A DNA stretch of 64,000 nt from Siphonobacter sp. BAB-5405 (GCF_002872335.1 NZ_NJAG01000011.1:186001-250000); one strand, 5' to 3'; positions 1-8,871 are shown, numbered from the stretch's first letter. Numbers and translations are program-made. The notes: a model not told the origin generated them from the sequence alone.

Positions 1-535
1 CGCTTAAGGCTCCTTCCGCCAGCATTTTTTCCACGTGTTTGAGTCGGTGCGGTAAATCTGCGGCAAGCCGAATGCCCATCACGTAAATGCCTACGCCGTA
101 GTTAGTATAATGCGGTTTAGGATCAAAAAAGCGGTGGTATTCTTCCGGATTTTCCCGTCCGCCGTGTAACTGCAAGGTGGTGGTTACGCCATCGGTTAGT
201 TTGAAGCGTTCGAAGACGTGGTAATCGTTCGTCAGGTTTTTCGGTCCATCGGCTAAAATATCAACAAAACCCGGACTGACTATATGGTGACTGGCGTCAA
301 TCACCTGCGTTCCCTGTAGCTCCAGTGGACTTAGATGCAACAACCCAGCATCGGTAACGCCTATGTTTAGCGGTTCTAGTTTCCCTTCCGTAAAAACGGA
401 TCCTTTCTGAATGACCAGGGGGAATACTTGCTCCTGAACCGGCGAAGCTTTTACCCAGGTTTTAGTGAAACCCCAGCCGCCCAATAAAGCAACGGAGCTT
501 AGCGAAAGATGGCTTAAGGCCTTCCGACGATTCAT
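1..535 (-). CDS. Amidohydrolase-like secreted protein, C-terminus outside window
   Basis: Reading the minus strand from the ATG at 535 gives 178 residues without a stop, running off the window edge. The N-terminus (MNRRKALSHLSLSSVALLGG) looks like an export signal with an RR pair and a hydrophobic stretch. Residues 35-95 resemble the N-terminal beta-sandwich of the amidohydrolase superfamily (D-aminoacylase/dihydroorotase type), ending in SPGFVD at about 87-92. Active members continue from this motif with two metal-binding histidines (HxH); here the sequence is ILAD, so both are replaced. Whether it is catalytic cannot be judged from this half. Family assignment is moderate. Confidence 0.6.
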   Translation of the reverse strand, partial: MNRRKALSHLSLSSVALLGGWGFTKTWVKASPVQEQVFPLVIQKGSVFTEGKLEPLNIGVTDAGLLHLSPLELQGTQVIDASHHIVSPGFVDILADGPKNLTNDYHVFERFKLTDGVTTTLQLHGGRENPEEYHRFFDPKPHYTNYGVGIYVMGIRLAADLPHRLKHVEKMLAEGALS

Positions 536-654
536 AGATTATACAATGGAGAATAAAAAGGAAATGTAAAAGAGGTCTATGGAATGACTTGGCTTTTCGT
601 CGGTCCTTCTTGCAATCATTGGCCTCTACTTGGGTAACAGACGGGTAATTAACG

Positions 655-1287
655 CTAGTACTGCGTTAATTCTTTCAATTTTAAAGACTGGGCTATTTCC
701 TTGACCAAATCCGTGTTTTCCTGATTCGTCGCGGAAACCTGTACCAGAAAGCGTTCGCCCACACTAACGGTTACTTTAGCCTGTTTACCCTTCTTGTAGA
801 ATTCTTCGTAGCCTCTTACGGATTCCATTCCCGTTGCCCAGCTTTTGGTAATCTGATTTTCGTTTTCGATCTCCATTCCTGAGGACATCGCCACAGTAGC
901 CATGCTTAGCAAAGCCGCCGAAGCGTTGTAGTCAGCCAGCTCGATCTTCACTTCTGAATCCTCACCCTTTTTAAATTTTAGTTCATAAGAGGAATACGAA
1001 AAGCCTTCGTTGTTGGTCGTTTGTCCCGAGGGTTCGCCATCTGTTTTGTAGCCCTCTACTTCCGTAGGCATAAACTGGGCTAAGGTTCGAAACGGCAGGG
1101 CCAGGGTGTCTCCTTTGGCCCGGCGTTCTTCTACTTTTTTGTTAATCGCTTCCGTACCTTCACTGACGTTCCGGGCGGCCTGGGTCATCTGCTGGTAACC
1201 GTCTGCGGTTTCTTTCGCGGCACTCACCCATCCGCACGATGTAACGATTCCACTCAACAGGACGAAAAGTATAGCACTGGTTTTCAT
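655..1287 (-). CDS. Lipoprotein of unknown function
   Basis: A 210-residue protein. I chose the start at 1287 because MKTSAILFVLLSGIVTSCG is a lipoprotein signal peptide with lipobox VTSC; the frame stays open upstream to 1383 but that extension adds a non-signal-like tail. The mature part opens with a likely helix (AAKETADGYQQMTQAARNVS) and continues as mixed alpha/beta sequence with no motif I recognise. It is probably anchored in the outer or inner membrane facing the periplasm. Single gene, divergent from def. Confidence 0.7.
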   Translation of the reverse strand: MKTSAILFVLLSGIVTSCGWVSAAKETADGYQQMTQAARNVSEGTEAINKKVEERRAKGDTLALPFRTLAQFMPTEVEGYKTDGEPSGQTTNNEGFSYSSYELKFKKGEDSEVKIELADYNASAALLSMATVAMSSGMEIENENQITKSWATGMESVRGYEEFYKKGKQAKVTVSVGERFLVQVSATNQENTDLVKEIAQSLKLKELTQY

Positions 1288-1597
1288 GATTGGCTTGAAT
1301 ACAATTGGTTGAACGATTAAATACGATGGAAAATTAGCTCGTCTATGCCCTGTCGTACCAGCGGTGTTGGGATGAATTGACAATACAGTGTGATGAACTG
1401 TTCATACACGCAGTCAGACGAAAACGCAGCAGGTATTAGCTAAGTCGAAGGATGAATACGGACGGGAAATACTGGCAGAAAAAAGTCAACGGATGGGATA
1501 ATGACGCTGGCGTTCGGAAAAGCCGCCAGCTTTCACGAATTTTGTCTTTTCATTCTCAACAAACCGCGTAACGTAAGCGGATTACTTTTCAGAGATT

Positions 1598-2179
1598 ATG
1601 ATTTTACCCATCGTCGCCTACGGTGATCCGGTATTGCGGAAGGAAGCCGTCGACATTCAAAAAGATACAGATCTCGACCTGCAAGCACTGGTCGATAATA
1701 TGTTTGAAACGATGTACAAAGCCTCGGGTGTCGGTCTGGCGGCCCCGCAGGTCGGCATGAGCCTGCGTTTGTTCGTCGTAGACGGTACGCCGATCATCGA
1801 CGGAGAAGAGGAAGACAGTGAAGATTTTGATCCGAGTCTGGTAGGTTTTAAAAAGGCCTTCATCAATCCCGAAATTCTGGAAGAAGATGGCGAAGAATGG
1901 GCCTACGAAGAAGGCTGTTTATCCATTCCGGGTATTCGTTCGGATGTCAGTCGCCCCGAACGGGTCAAGATTAAATACTACGATCTGGACTGGAACGAGC
2001 ACATTGACGAGTACGATGGCATTGCCGCCCGGATCATTCAGCACGAATACGATCACATTGAAGGCATCCTGTTCACCGATCACCTGCCTCCGCTGAAGCG
2101 TACCCTGCTTAAGAAGAAACTTTCTAACATTACGAAAGGGGAAGTACGAGTAGATTACAAAATGAAATTTTCTAAGTAG
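1598..2179 (+). CDS. def: Peptide deformylase
   Basis: A 193-residue enzyme that removes the formyl group from the N-terminal methionine of new proteins. All three family motifs are visible: GVGLAAPQ at 44-51, EGCLS at 105-109 (Cys107 metal ligand) and HEYDH at 149-153 (two metal-binding His and the catalytic Glu150). An acidic insertion at about 68-80 (DGEEEDSEDFD) lies between motifs 1 and 2, as in many Bacteroidota homologues. Length is normal. Followed by a stem-loop terminator, so probably monocistronic. Confidence 0.97.
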   Translation: MILPIVAYGDPVLRKEAVDIQKDTDLDLQALVDNMFETMYKASGVGLAAPQVGMSLRLFVVDGTPIIDGEEEDSEDFDPSLVGFKKAFINPEILEEDGEEWAYEEGCLSIPGIRSDVSRPERVKIKYYDLDWNEHIDEYDGIAARIIQHEYDHIEGILFTDHLPPLKRTLLKKKLSNITKGEVRVDYKMKFSK

Positions 2180-2218
2180 TCGACGGATTTATTCCCCTGA
2201 GTATCGACATTCAGTACG

Positions 2219-2253
2219 CATCCCGGAAGTTTAGGCTTTCGGGATGTTCTGTT
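2219..2253 (+). terminator. Terminator of def
   Basis: Inverted repeat with arms 2219-2229 and 2236-2246 (11 pairs including one G-U, 6-base loop) followed by a T-rich tail, 40 bases after the def stop codon. Confidence 0.75.
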
Positions 2254-2384
2254 TTTAGACCTTTTCGTATTTGCTCTTCGGTAAAGAAGTCCTTTTACTC
2301 TTCAGTAGAAATTCAGTCTTGTAGGCACAGGGTTTTACTCGATTGCATCCAGAACGAAACGTATCACCTTATTTCTCTTTTCGT

Positions 2385-2630
2385 ATGGCAAGCCTGCAAA
2401 ACATGGTCGAAGAAATCTTAGGCATTCAGGAAAAAATTTTAACGCCGGAGGGTAAAAAGCCAGAGGTAGCCGAAGCTCTGGATGCCCGTTTTAATGAATT
2501 ACAGGGCCAACTCGATCCACTCGTTGAGCCAGGTCCTCCCTTTCAGACGATTACGGTCAATGGAATCGACTACGAACTCAAAAAACTGGATCATTACGTA
2601 AACATTGAGCCAGTAACTGGCGTCTCCTAA
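2385..2630 (+). CDS. Small hypothetical protein
   Basis: 81 residues from the ATG at 2385 (MASLQNMVEEILGIQEK). A TTG start at 2343 would add 14 unremarkable residues, so the ATG is preferred. The sequence is helical at the N-terminus, then acidic, and ends in a short beta-like stretch (TITVNGIDYELKKL). No signal peptide or membrane segment. It lies 14 bases before another small gene on the same strand, so the two are likely co-transcribed. No family recognised. Confidence 0.55.
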   Translation: MASLQNMVEEILGIQEKILTPEGKKPEVAEALDARFNELQGQLDPLVEPGPPFQTITVNGIDYELKKLDHYVNIEPVTGVS

Positions 2631-2644
2631 CTTATTTATTTACT

Positions 2645-2965
2645 ATGCCCCGTTACGAATTCACGGCCTGCACGCCGGTTGATACCCAAGGCTCAGGCAC
2701 ACACTTGATTTTTACCTATAAAAGTCTGTCTGGTGATCCCGGTCATGAACGGAATATTCAGATTATCGATCCAGACCGTTCTACTATGGACGAAGTTCAT
2801 ACGCAACAGCTTTTCACGGAGGTGATTAATTTTATGAAAAATTACTGGGAGAAGAGTATTCAGATTCCCGAGAGTAACTATGAAATTCATCTGAGCGAGA
2901 GTCCGCTTCTGGAAGGAAAAGAAGGTCCTACACCCTGGCAGGGATTTGTGCTGGAATTGGAGTAA
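2645..2965 (+). CDS. Small hypothetical protein
   Basis: 106-residue soluble protein without a signal peptide or membrane segment; mixed alpha/beta composition (start MPRYEFTACTPVDTQ, end GFVLELE). It is close behind the 81-residue gene, suggesting a two-gene unit. I prefer this frame to the overlapping 93-residue minus-strand frame because it is the longer, has a clean ATG and fits the neighbour. No family recognised. Confidence 0.6.
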   Translation: MPRYEFTACTPVDTQGSGTHLIFTYKSLSGDPGHERNIQIIDPDRSTMDEVHTQQLFTEVINFMKNYWEKSIQIPESNYEIHLSESPLLEGKEGPTPWQGFVLELE

Positions 2966-2970
2966 GTATT

Positions 2971-3075
2971 CCATGGGTGGTACCCATGGTTACGGTTATT
3001 GAACCCCTGCGGGGTTGGATCTTACCAACCCGCAGGGGTTCAATGTACATAGCCCCGTATGCAATGCGGGGTAAT
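2971..3075. repeat. Cluster of palindromic (REP-like) repeats
   Basis: Three stem-loops in a row between two genes: arms 2971-2978/2982-2989; arms 2999-3018/3025-3043 (19 pairs with one bulged G, 6-base loop, GC-rich); and a shorter one near 3052-3075 built on CCCCG/CGGGG. The long middle hairpin has no T tract, so it looks more like an interspersed palindromic element than an intrinsic terminator. Confidence 0.6.
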
Positions 3076-3137
3076 TGCGAGTAGATCCCGAATACAGATT
3101 TATATATTCATTACACCTGAAAACGACAAACTAACAA

Positions 3138-3983
3138 CTAAAACGGATTCAGGAAGAACCCTACGCCTACCCAATTGTTGATATGCTGTTCAAACGTACT
3201 ATAGGGTAAGGGTCCATGAAAGGCCTGTACAGCCAGACTTAGTGGATTTCGTTCAATCGCTCCTAATTCAATTCCCACGGCCGCAGTTACACCCGGATGA
3301 AAGTTCGTTTGTTCGATCATCCGAACATCTACGCCCGCCCACCAGCGAAGTTTCTCCCGATTCGGTTGCTTCCAGACGGTACCGATTTGCGTATACAACC
3401 GCTTCCGCTCCGAAGCAGGTCGCAGTCCGACGCCCAGGCCTCCGTACAAGCGTACACTCGTCCACTGATACGCGTACAAAGCATCCACCTGTTCGTAATT
3501 AACGGCATTGGGCAAGAAATAATTGATCTGATTGCGAACCAGATAATCATCACCCAAATGCGACGACAGGTGATAAACCCGGAATCGCCAGCTGGCATTT
3601 CCCCGCTTCAAATTATAAAGCAACCCTACGCGAAAATCGACGTTAAACAGATAGCGTCGGAATTTATCTTCCTGACTATCGTGAAACATTTCAAACTGAG
3701 TATTGGCTACGACATCCAGGGCTAGTTCGGAAGCCCGACGCTCGTCCCGACTCCAGCGGAAAAAGCCTTTCTGAAAACCGATTGAAAAGGGAGCAAACAG
3801 TCCGTCCCTGCTTACGCCATCTTCTGTACGCCGCAATAAGGAGGCACTGGTTTTAGCTTCCAGCGGATCGAGAACGATCGGTTCAAATAAATGGCCCTTG
3901 GGCAGAAATTCCGTTTTGGTTTGAGCCTGAACTCCGGAAATTAGCAGGAAGCCTAGCCCCAGAAGGGTAAAGATCGAACGCAT
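3138..3983 (-). CDS. DUF1207-like outer-membrane/periplasmic protein
   Basis: 281 residues beginning with a signal peptide (cleavage after VQAQ, about residue 21). The mature start contains LPKGHLFEPIVLDPLEA, resembling the conserved opening of DUF1207 proteins, followed by alternating aromatic/polar strands (YNLKRGNASWRFRVYHLSSH) typical of an outer-membrane barrel or beta-rich protein. Function is not known for the family. It lies downstream of the M20 dipeptidase on the same strand but behind a terminator. Family assignment from memory of the motif; moderate confidence. Confidence 0.6.
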   Translation of the reverse strand: MRSIFTLLGLGFLLISGVQAQTKTEFLPKGHLFEPIVLDPLEAKTSASLLRRTEDGVSRDGLFAPFSIGFQKGFFRWSRDERRASELALDVVANTQFEMFHDSQEDKFRRYLFNVDFRVGLLYNLKRGNASWRFRVYHLSSHLGDDYLVRNQINYFLPNAVNYEQVDALYAYQWTSVRLYGGLGVGLRPASERKRLYTQIGTVWKQPNREKLRWWAGVDVRMIEQTNFHPGVTAAVGIELGAIERNPLSLAVQAFHGPLPYSTFEQHINNWVGVGFFLNPF

Positions 3984-3993
3984 GGCGGTATGA

Positions 3994-4029
3994 AAAAACC
4001 GGAGCTTTCTGTGAGAAGCTCCGGTTTTT
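3994..4029 (-). terminator. Terminator of the M20 dipeptidase gene
   Basis: Perfect 14-base arms 3994-4007 and 4016-4029 with an 8-base loop; on the minus strand the stem is followed by a run of T. Located 11 bases beyond the dipeptidase stop. Confidence 0.85.
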
Positions 4030-4039
4030 GAATGAAGTA

Positions 4040-5398
4040 TCAGGATAAAGCCGTGAAGTGTTTGAAGAACAAAGGAATGGTTTCGATTCCCTTATAGAAG
4101 TTGAACAAACCATAGTGCTCGTTGGGCGAGTGAATGGAATCCGAATCCAGACCAAAGCCCATTAATACGGTTTTCAGACCAAGTTCTTTTTCAAACAAAG
4201 CCACAATGGGAATACTACCACCGCCGCGAGTCGGTACGGGTTTCTTGCCAAAACTTTCCGTCAAAGCGGCCTCGGCTGCTTTATACGCCGCCGATTCCAG
4301 GGGCGTCAGGTACGGTTGACCGCCGTGGTGGGGCGTTACCGTCACTTTCACTGACTTGGGAGCAATGCTCTGGAAATGAGCAGCGAACAAATCCGTAATC
4401 TTATTCCAGTCCTGATTAGGCACCAAACGCATGGAAATTTTAGCGTAAGCTTTAGACGGCAGTACCGTTTTTGCTCCCTCGCCAATGTAACCACCCCAAA
4501 TGCCGTTGCAATCGAGCGTCGGACGAATACTGGCCCGCTCCCGGGTTGTAAAGCCAGCTTCTCCCTGTACATCGTCGATCGCCAGATCAGCCTTGTATTC
4601 CTCAAGATTGAACGGAGCCGATTCCAGCATTTCACGCTCTTCCGCCGATAATTCTACGACATCATCATAAAAATTCGGAATCGTGATATGCCCGTTTTCA
4701 TCGTGCAGACTGGCAATCATTTTAGCCAGCGTATTGATCGGGTTCGCTACGGCTCCTCCGTATACCCCTGAGTGGAGGTCACGGTTGGGTCCGGTTACTT
4801 CTACTTCCACGTAGCTCAGTCCACGTAAGCCCGTATCAATCGACGGCGTATCGTTAGAAATCATCGCCGTATCCGAAATCAGAATCACATCAGCCTTGAG
4901 TTTTTCACGGTTCTGGCTAACGAAAGTACCCAGGTTATTGGAGCCAACTTCTTCTTCGCCTTCAATCATGAATTTCACGTTACAGGGCAGCGAGTTCGTC
5001 GCCATCATGGCTTCAAACGCTTTCACGTGCATGAAAAACTGGCCTTTATCATCGGCTGAACCCCGGGCATAAATTTTCTCGTCTTTGATGACGGGTTCAA
5101 ACGGTGGTGACGTCCAAAGTTCCAGCGGATCGGCTGGCTGAACGTCGTAGTGACCGTAAATCAGTACCGTTGGTTTACCCGGATCAACGATCTTTTCTCC
5201 GTACACAATCGGATGGCCGGCGGTTTCGTGCAGCTCGGCTACATCCGCTCCGGCTTTGGCTAAACTTTCCCGAACGTATTCGGCAGCCTGTCGTACATCA
5301 CCTTTGAATTTTGAATCTGCACTAACGGAAGGGATGCGTAACAATTCCAGCAGTTCTTCGAGAAAGCGGCCCTTATTAGCCTCTAAGTAATCTTGCAT
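4040..5398 (-). CDS. M20-family metallopeptidase (dipeptidase)
   Basis: 452 residues from the ATG at 5398 (MQDYLEANKGRFLEELLELL); the frame extends to 5458 but the added residues are not family-like. Two-zinc peptidase of the M20 carnosinase/CNDP-like branch, cytoplasmic (no signal). Visible metal and catalytic motifs in order: GHYDVQP (His ligand and catalytic Asp region), RGSADDKGQ (bridging Asp), EGEEEVGS (general-base Glu and ligand Glu), DLHSGVYGG at the lid domain, and a late GLDSDSIHSPNEH with the last His ligand. Expected to hydrolyse dipeptides or short peptides. Own terminator. Confidence 0.92.
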   Translation of the reverse strand: MQDYLEANKGRFLEELLELLRIPSVSADSKFKGDVRQAAEYVRESLAKAGADVAELHETAGHPIVYGEKIVDPGKPTVLIYGHYDVQPADPLELWTSPPFEPVIKDEKIYARGSADDKGQFFMHVKAFEAMMATNSLPCNVKFMIEGEEEVGSNNLGTFVSQNREKLKADVILISDTAMISNDTPSIDTGLRGLSYVEVEVTGPNRDLHSGVYGGAVANPINTLAKMIASLHDENGHITIPNFYDDVVELSAEEREMLESAPFNLEEYKADLAIDDVQGEAGFTTRERASIRPTLDCNGIWGGYIGEGAKTVLPSKAYAKISMRLVPNQDWNKITDLFAAHFQSIAPKSVKVTVTPHHGGQPYLTPLESAAYKAAEAALTESFGKKPVPTRGGGSIPIVALFEKELGLKTVLMGFGLDSDSIHSPNEHYGLFNFYKGIETIPLFFKHFTALS

Positions 5399-5530
5399 AG
5401 TGTAGCATGTTGAATGAAAGGACTTGTTCTCTTTCCGCCAGTCCGGTTCGAACACCAACCCGGCTGGATCGTCCTGACTGATTTTGCAAAAGTAAACAAA
5501 GCTTGTACGTAGCAGCGAACCAAAGGCAAA

Positions 5531-5560
5531 AGAAAAACCCGGAACCTGAGGCTCCGGGTT
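5531..5560 (-). terminator. Terminator of plsY
   Basis: Arms 5536-5546 and 5550-5560 (11 positions, one mismatch, 3-base loop); read on the minus strand the stem is followed by TTTTTCTTTT. Lies 30 bases beyond the plsY stop. Confidence 0.8.
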
Positions 5561-5589
5561 GAGAAAAAAGTACGGGTAAAACCGAAGTA

Positions 5590-6231
5590 TTAACGGCTCC
5601 GACGACGACCGATGGGGATACGAGCTTCCTCGCCCCGCAGTAATCGACCAATATTTTTATGGTGCGTATACACAATTAATCCAAACAGAATAAATCCAAA
5701 AATCACCAGCAGATTGTGTTCCGGACCAAACAGGTTAAACACCATCATCAGGGGGAATGCCAGTGTAGCGACAATGGAACTCAGCGAAATATACCGCGAC
5801 GAAAGCATTACCAGTATGAAAACCAGAATACAAACGCCAGCCGCTTCCGGGTGAATGCTAAGTACCATACCCAGCAACGTAGCCACGCCCTTACCACCTT
5901 TGAAACGGGCAAAAACGGGAAACAAGTGGCCAATGACCGCGATAATTCCGAAGGCAAGCTTCATGGGTACCCGTTCGTCCAGCGTAATTTCATTCAGATA
6001 GAACAGAATGAGAGCCAGGTTCGCTGCTAACCATCCTTTCAATACGTCGATGAGCAGTACGATCGTACCTGCTTTTTTGCCTAAAGTGCGGAACGTATTG
6101 GTTGCTCCGGCATTGCCGCTTCCGTGCTCACGAACATCGATTCCAAAGAAAGCCTGTCCGTACCAAACGGACGTAGGGACTGAACCTAAAAAATAGGCCA
6201 ACAGGCCAGCAAACAATACGCTTAAGGTCAT
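5590..6231 (-). CDS. plsY: Glycerol-3-phosphate acyltransferase PlsY
   Basis: 213-residue polytopic inner-membrane enzyme that transfers the acyl chain from acyl-phosphate to glycerol-3-phosphate, the first step of phospholipid synthesis. The three conserved cytoplasmic motifs are present: GSVPTS, then GSGNAGATN with following R, and FKGGKGVAT. Five hydrophobic segments, normal length, basic C-terminus (RIPIGRRRSR). Upstream is a 349-base AT-rich region carrying a candidate promoter element and a perfect palindrome. Confidence 0.95.
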   Translation of the reverse strand: MTLSVLFAGLLAYFLGSVPTSVWYGQAFFGIDVREHGSGNAGATNTFRTLGKKAGTIVLLIDVLKGWLAANLALILFYLNEITLDERVPMKLAFGIIAVIGHLFPVFARFKGGKGVATLLGMVLSIHPEAAGVCILVFILVMLSSRYISLSSIVATLAFPLMMVFNLFGPEHNLLVIFGFILFGLIVYTHHKNIGRLLRGEEARIPIGRRRSR

Positions 6232-6580
6232 TTCAGATACTTAAAAAATGAAAGTGGCTTGAAAATTGTTCAACAATTTTTTATGAGCGTGGAAAACAAA
6301 GATACTGGCAATTGCCATATTCTCTAATCGCTCTATAGAGTAATTGCTAAAATTAAGGGCTTTTTAAGAGTTGCCTTTCTCAGCGAATCGTAAGATAATA
6401 AAGTCCAAACGGTGGAAAAATGTTTACAGGTGCGGGTATTCAATAATTATTACATACATATAAACGTATTATAGATGTATCTGGTTTGAATAGACTTAAC
6501 TATTTTGAAATAAACTTTTTAATAGGGCTGCAGGCCCCTTTTGTATATATAAAAACTTTTGAAAAAAATTCCTGCATTTT
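6232..6580. other. AT-rich intergenic region with palindrome upstream of plsY
   Basis: No gene seen. It holds a 19-base perfect palindrome (arms 6262-6270 and 6272-6280, centre C6271) between plsY and a possible minus-strand -7 box TATCTTTG (complement of 6297-6304); no TTG at the usual distance. The rest is very AT-rich and may carry the 3' end of the AsmA-like transcript's upstream neighbour signals; no terminator found. Confidence 0.5.
6262..6280. promoter_or_regulatory. Candidate operator palindrome upstream of plsY
   Basis: AAAATTGTT-C-AACAATTTT, a perfect inverted repeat located 31 bases upstream of the plsY start and about 17 bases downstream of the candidate -7 box. Position and symmetry suit a dimeric repressor; it could also be a weak RNA hairpin. 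Binding protein unknown. Confidence 0.4.
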
Positions 6581-8239
6581 CTAGGTTTTCAAGGCTGAAT
6601 CAGAAAGGCAAGAACGGATACTCCGCCAGAGAATCCCAAAGAAACTTTCCCCCGGAATGCGTTCATAGGAAATTTTTCCTTGCCGTACTTCTTTTTTAGG
6701 CATAGGGTTACTTTCGTACATCAAAACCTTGTTGGCAGCAAACGTAAATAGGTCCCGGATTTTAAACCCTTTCTTCTCGTCGGGCTTCAGAATCTTTATT
6801 TTCAAATCGTGATACAGAAGCGTTCCGCTGCCTGAAGTCTTCACCTGATCGCCGGAAAAACGGAACTGAAACCGATCTACTATCCCCGTTTCTATGTCCA
6901 TGAGGGCCAATGGTTTGAAAGTGGATTTCAAGACCCGTAAATCCAGGGTGGCCAGTTCAGCCGCACAGGTATACTGCCCCCGGGGTGACCGCATGTCGAA
7001 TGTAAAATGCGTTTGCAAGGAACTCACCCCCATAAACGAAGCCTGAAAATCAGCCTTACACACATTGGTCTTCCGGAGTGAATCATTACTCAGCGAAACG
7101 ATTACGCCTTTTATCCGTCGGAAATTAACGTTTCCAGTCTGGTTCGTTTTCGGATTTAGCTCATCGTAAACAATATCGACCTGCCGCACTTTCACCGAGT
7201 CAATGTCTAACTGAAAAGGCAATTGCTGATACAGCTGGTGCGGGAAGGGTTTGCGAGGTCCATCCATCTTGGAAGATCGGCTCCGTACTTCAAAAGCGTT
7301 TACCAGACCTCCTTCCACCGTCACTACTTCCACTTTTACTTTTTTCTGAAGCCAGTATTTTGATAAGTCCAGTCCGGCGAGTTCAATGTGATTCACGACA
7401 GCCTTTGTATAGCTGGTGTTTCCCGTGCGTCGTACGTACTCCATACGTGGATACGAAGGAATGCTGCCCAGTCCCTCGATTTGCAGACGTTTGTTGGCCG
7501 TTGACAACTGAATTTTCTTCACCTGTACGGATGCACTCAAGTCCTGATTGGGCAGGACCAGTGAATCAAGGTTTACCTCAATTGCTTTAGCATACCAGAG
7601 GCGGGTCGTATCCAGATGGCCCTTCTCATCGATCAATAGGTCGTCTACTTTCCAGGAAAGTTTCTGGACACTTAGCGTACGGACCTTTTTCGTTCGACGG
7701 TCTACCTGTTTAACCGTCCAGTTATCGCCCTGAATCCGACCAATCTTTACGTGCTCGAATTGCTTGTTCAGCATTTCATAAGGCGTTTTTTGTACTTCGG
7801 GCTCATCCGGTTTTGTGTTCGGAAACTGGGTTAACCGTAGATCGAATTGATTGAGCACGATTGCTTCCACGGACAGTTTCTTTCCCCATAACCAGGAAAA
7901 CAGCTGAAAACCCTGTACGCTGATTTCAGGCATGTTCCCTTCAAAAATTAAATCAGGAGCCTCCTTGCCTAATTGTCGGCGTCGTGCGGTGTCAGCCTGT
8001 AGTTTGACGTCCGTAATGCGGGCTTTACCCGTAAAAGGGTTATAAGTAAGCTCATTGAGCTGGATCTGATACAGCTGATCTGACTTCTCGTAAACGGCAC
8101 GCTGAATCTTTTGACCTGCAAAAGGCTTGAGGAAGAAAGTCCCCACAACCCATATACTTAAGACAACCAGCAGGCAAAGGGCAAATACACCGACGAGTAT
8201 TTTGACAGCAAGTGGTGAGGGCTTTAAGATTCTGTTCAT
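6581..8239 (-). CDS. AsmA-like membrane-anchored envelope protein
   Basis: 552 residues with one N-terminal membrane helix at about 14-36 (ILVGVFALCLLVVLSIWVVG) and a large periplasmic part of amphipathic beta strands. The repeated 'motif of integrated strands' (LTYNPFTGKARITDVKLQ near 62; SGSGTLLYHDLKIKIL near 470) and overall build match AsmA/TamB/DUF748-type proteins, which bridge the periplasm and are linked to lipid transport. In Bacteroidota many are annotated only as hypothetical. Single gene between plsY and a divergent small membrane protein. Confidence 0.6.
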   Translation of the reverse strand: MNRILKPSPLAVKILVGVFALCLLVVLSIWVVGTFFLKPFAGQKIQRAVYEKSDQLYQIQLNELTYNPFTGKARITDVKLQADTARRRQLGKEAPDLIFEGNMPEISVQGFQLFSWLWGKKLSVEAIVLNQFDLRLTQFPNTKPDEPEVQKTPYEMLNKQFEHVKIGRIQGDNWTVKQVDRRTKKVRTLSVQKLSWKVDDLLIDEKGHLDTTRLWYAKAIEVNLDSLVLPNQDLSASVQVKKIQLSTANKRLQIEGLGSIPSYPRMEYVRRTGNTSYTKAVVNHIELAGLDLSKYWLQKKVKVEVVTVEGGLVNAFEVRSRSSKMDGPRKPFPHQLYQQLPFQLDIDSVKVRQVDIVYDELNPKTNQTGNVNFRRIKGVIVSLSNDSLRKTNVCKADFQASFMGVSSLQTHFTFDMRSPRGQYTCAAELATLDLRVLKSTFKPLALMDIETGIVDRFQFRFSGDQVKTSGSGTLLYHDLKIKILKPDEKKGFKIRDLFTFAANKVLMYESNPMPKKEVRQGKISYERIPGESFFGILWRSIRSCLSDSALKT

Positions 8240-8479
8240 GTGGGTATTTACACAAGTAAGAGGAACGATAACCCACTATCAGGACAATAAGCGGGGGGAC
8301 CCGTTAAGGTATGAAAAGCCTGTACCACTTGTTGCGTATTTTCAAGTCATGTCTTCGAAAAGCCTACCAATCAGGGGTATAACGTCCGCAGATTGGGCAT
8401 GTAGACCACACGTCACTGCTCCAGAGCAGAAGGGATAATTCTTTTGTACCTATAAGCAGTAGAATCATTTGGAACAGCT

Positions 8480-8740
8480 ATGGAATCAACGAACGATACA
8501 AATAATTCATGGAGTAAAATGAAACAATGGTGGCGAATCAGTTCACTTATCCGCTGGGCGGTGCTTATTGTAGTGGTGCTGATGGTCGTTGCAATTGGCG
8601 GTAGTCTTATTTTTATAAAAGATAAAAAACGAACAATGTTTCCCGGTACGGTAGCTTCGGATACCATTCGTGGAGATACACTTTTCGAGCCGACGAAAAC
8701 AATTCATCTACCCGCTAAGGAAGAAAGGGATACGAATTAG
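8480..8740 (+). CDS. Small single-pass membrane protein
   Basis: 86 residues: polar N-terminus, one strong membrane helix at about 25-50 (RWAVLIVVVLMVVAIGGSLIFI), then KDKKR (positive inside) and a polar tail. Arrangement suggests both termini are short and soluble. Divergently transcribed from the AsmA-like gene, and closed by a strong terminator, so it is a monocistronic unit. No family recognised; the clear TM, ATG start and terminator support it being real. Confidence 0.6.
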   Translation: MESTNDTNNSWSKMKQWWRISSLIRWAVLIVVVLMVVAIGGSLIFIKDKKRTMFPGTVASDTIRGDTLFEPTKTIHLPAKEERDTN

Positions 8741-8772
8741 CGGCTTTATTAACGTTTATAATTTTGATTTAC

Positions 8773-8816
8773 AAAGGGATAAGAGAAAGTAATTTTCTCT
8801 TATCCCTTTTTTATTT
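8773..8816 (+). terminator. Strong intrinsic terminator
   Basis: Perfect 16-base arms 8773-8788 and 8794-8809, 5-base loop, followed by a T-rich tract; 33 bases after the stop of the small membrane protein gene. Confidence 0.92.
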
Positions 8817-8823
8817 TGTTATC

Positions 8824-8831
8824 TATATTTG
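8824..8831 (+). promoter_or_regulatory. Candidate -7 box for the following secreted-protein gene
   Basis: TATATTTG matches the Bacteroidota -7 consensus TAnnTTTG, 41 bases before the start at 8872. No TTG is found 19-21 bases upstream, so support is partial. Confidence 0.35.
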
Positions 8832-8871
8832 AGCTGAAATTTAGTTTTATACCCCATCTATCATCTTCTTT

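Noticed and set aside
8824-8831. Treating every TAnnTTTG match as a promoter
   Set aside because: Only three sites had a TTG/TTTG at 19-21 bases; the others (6297-6304, 8824-8831, 16301-16308) are listed as weak or left uncalled.
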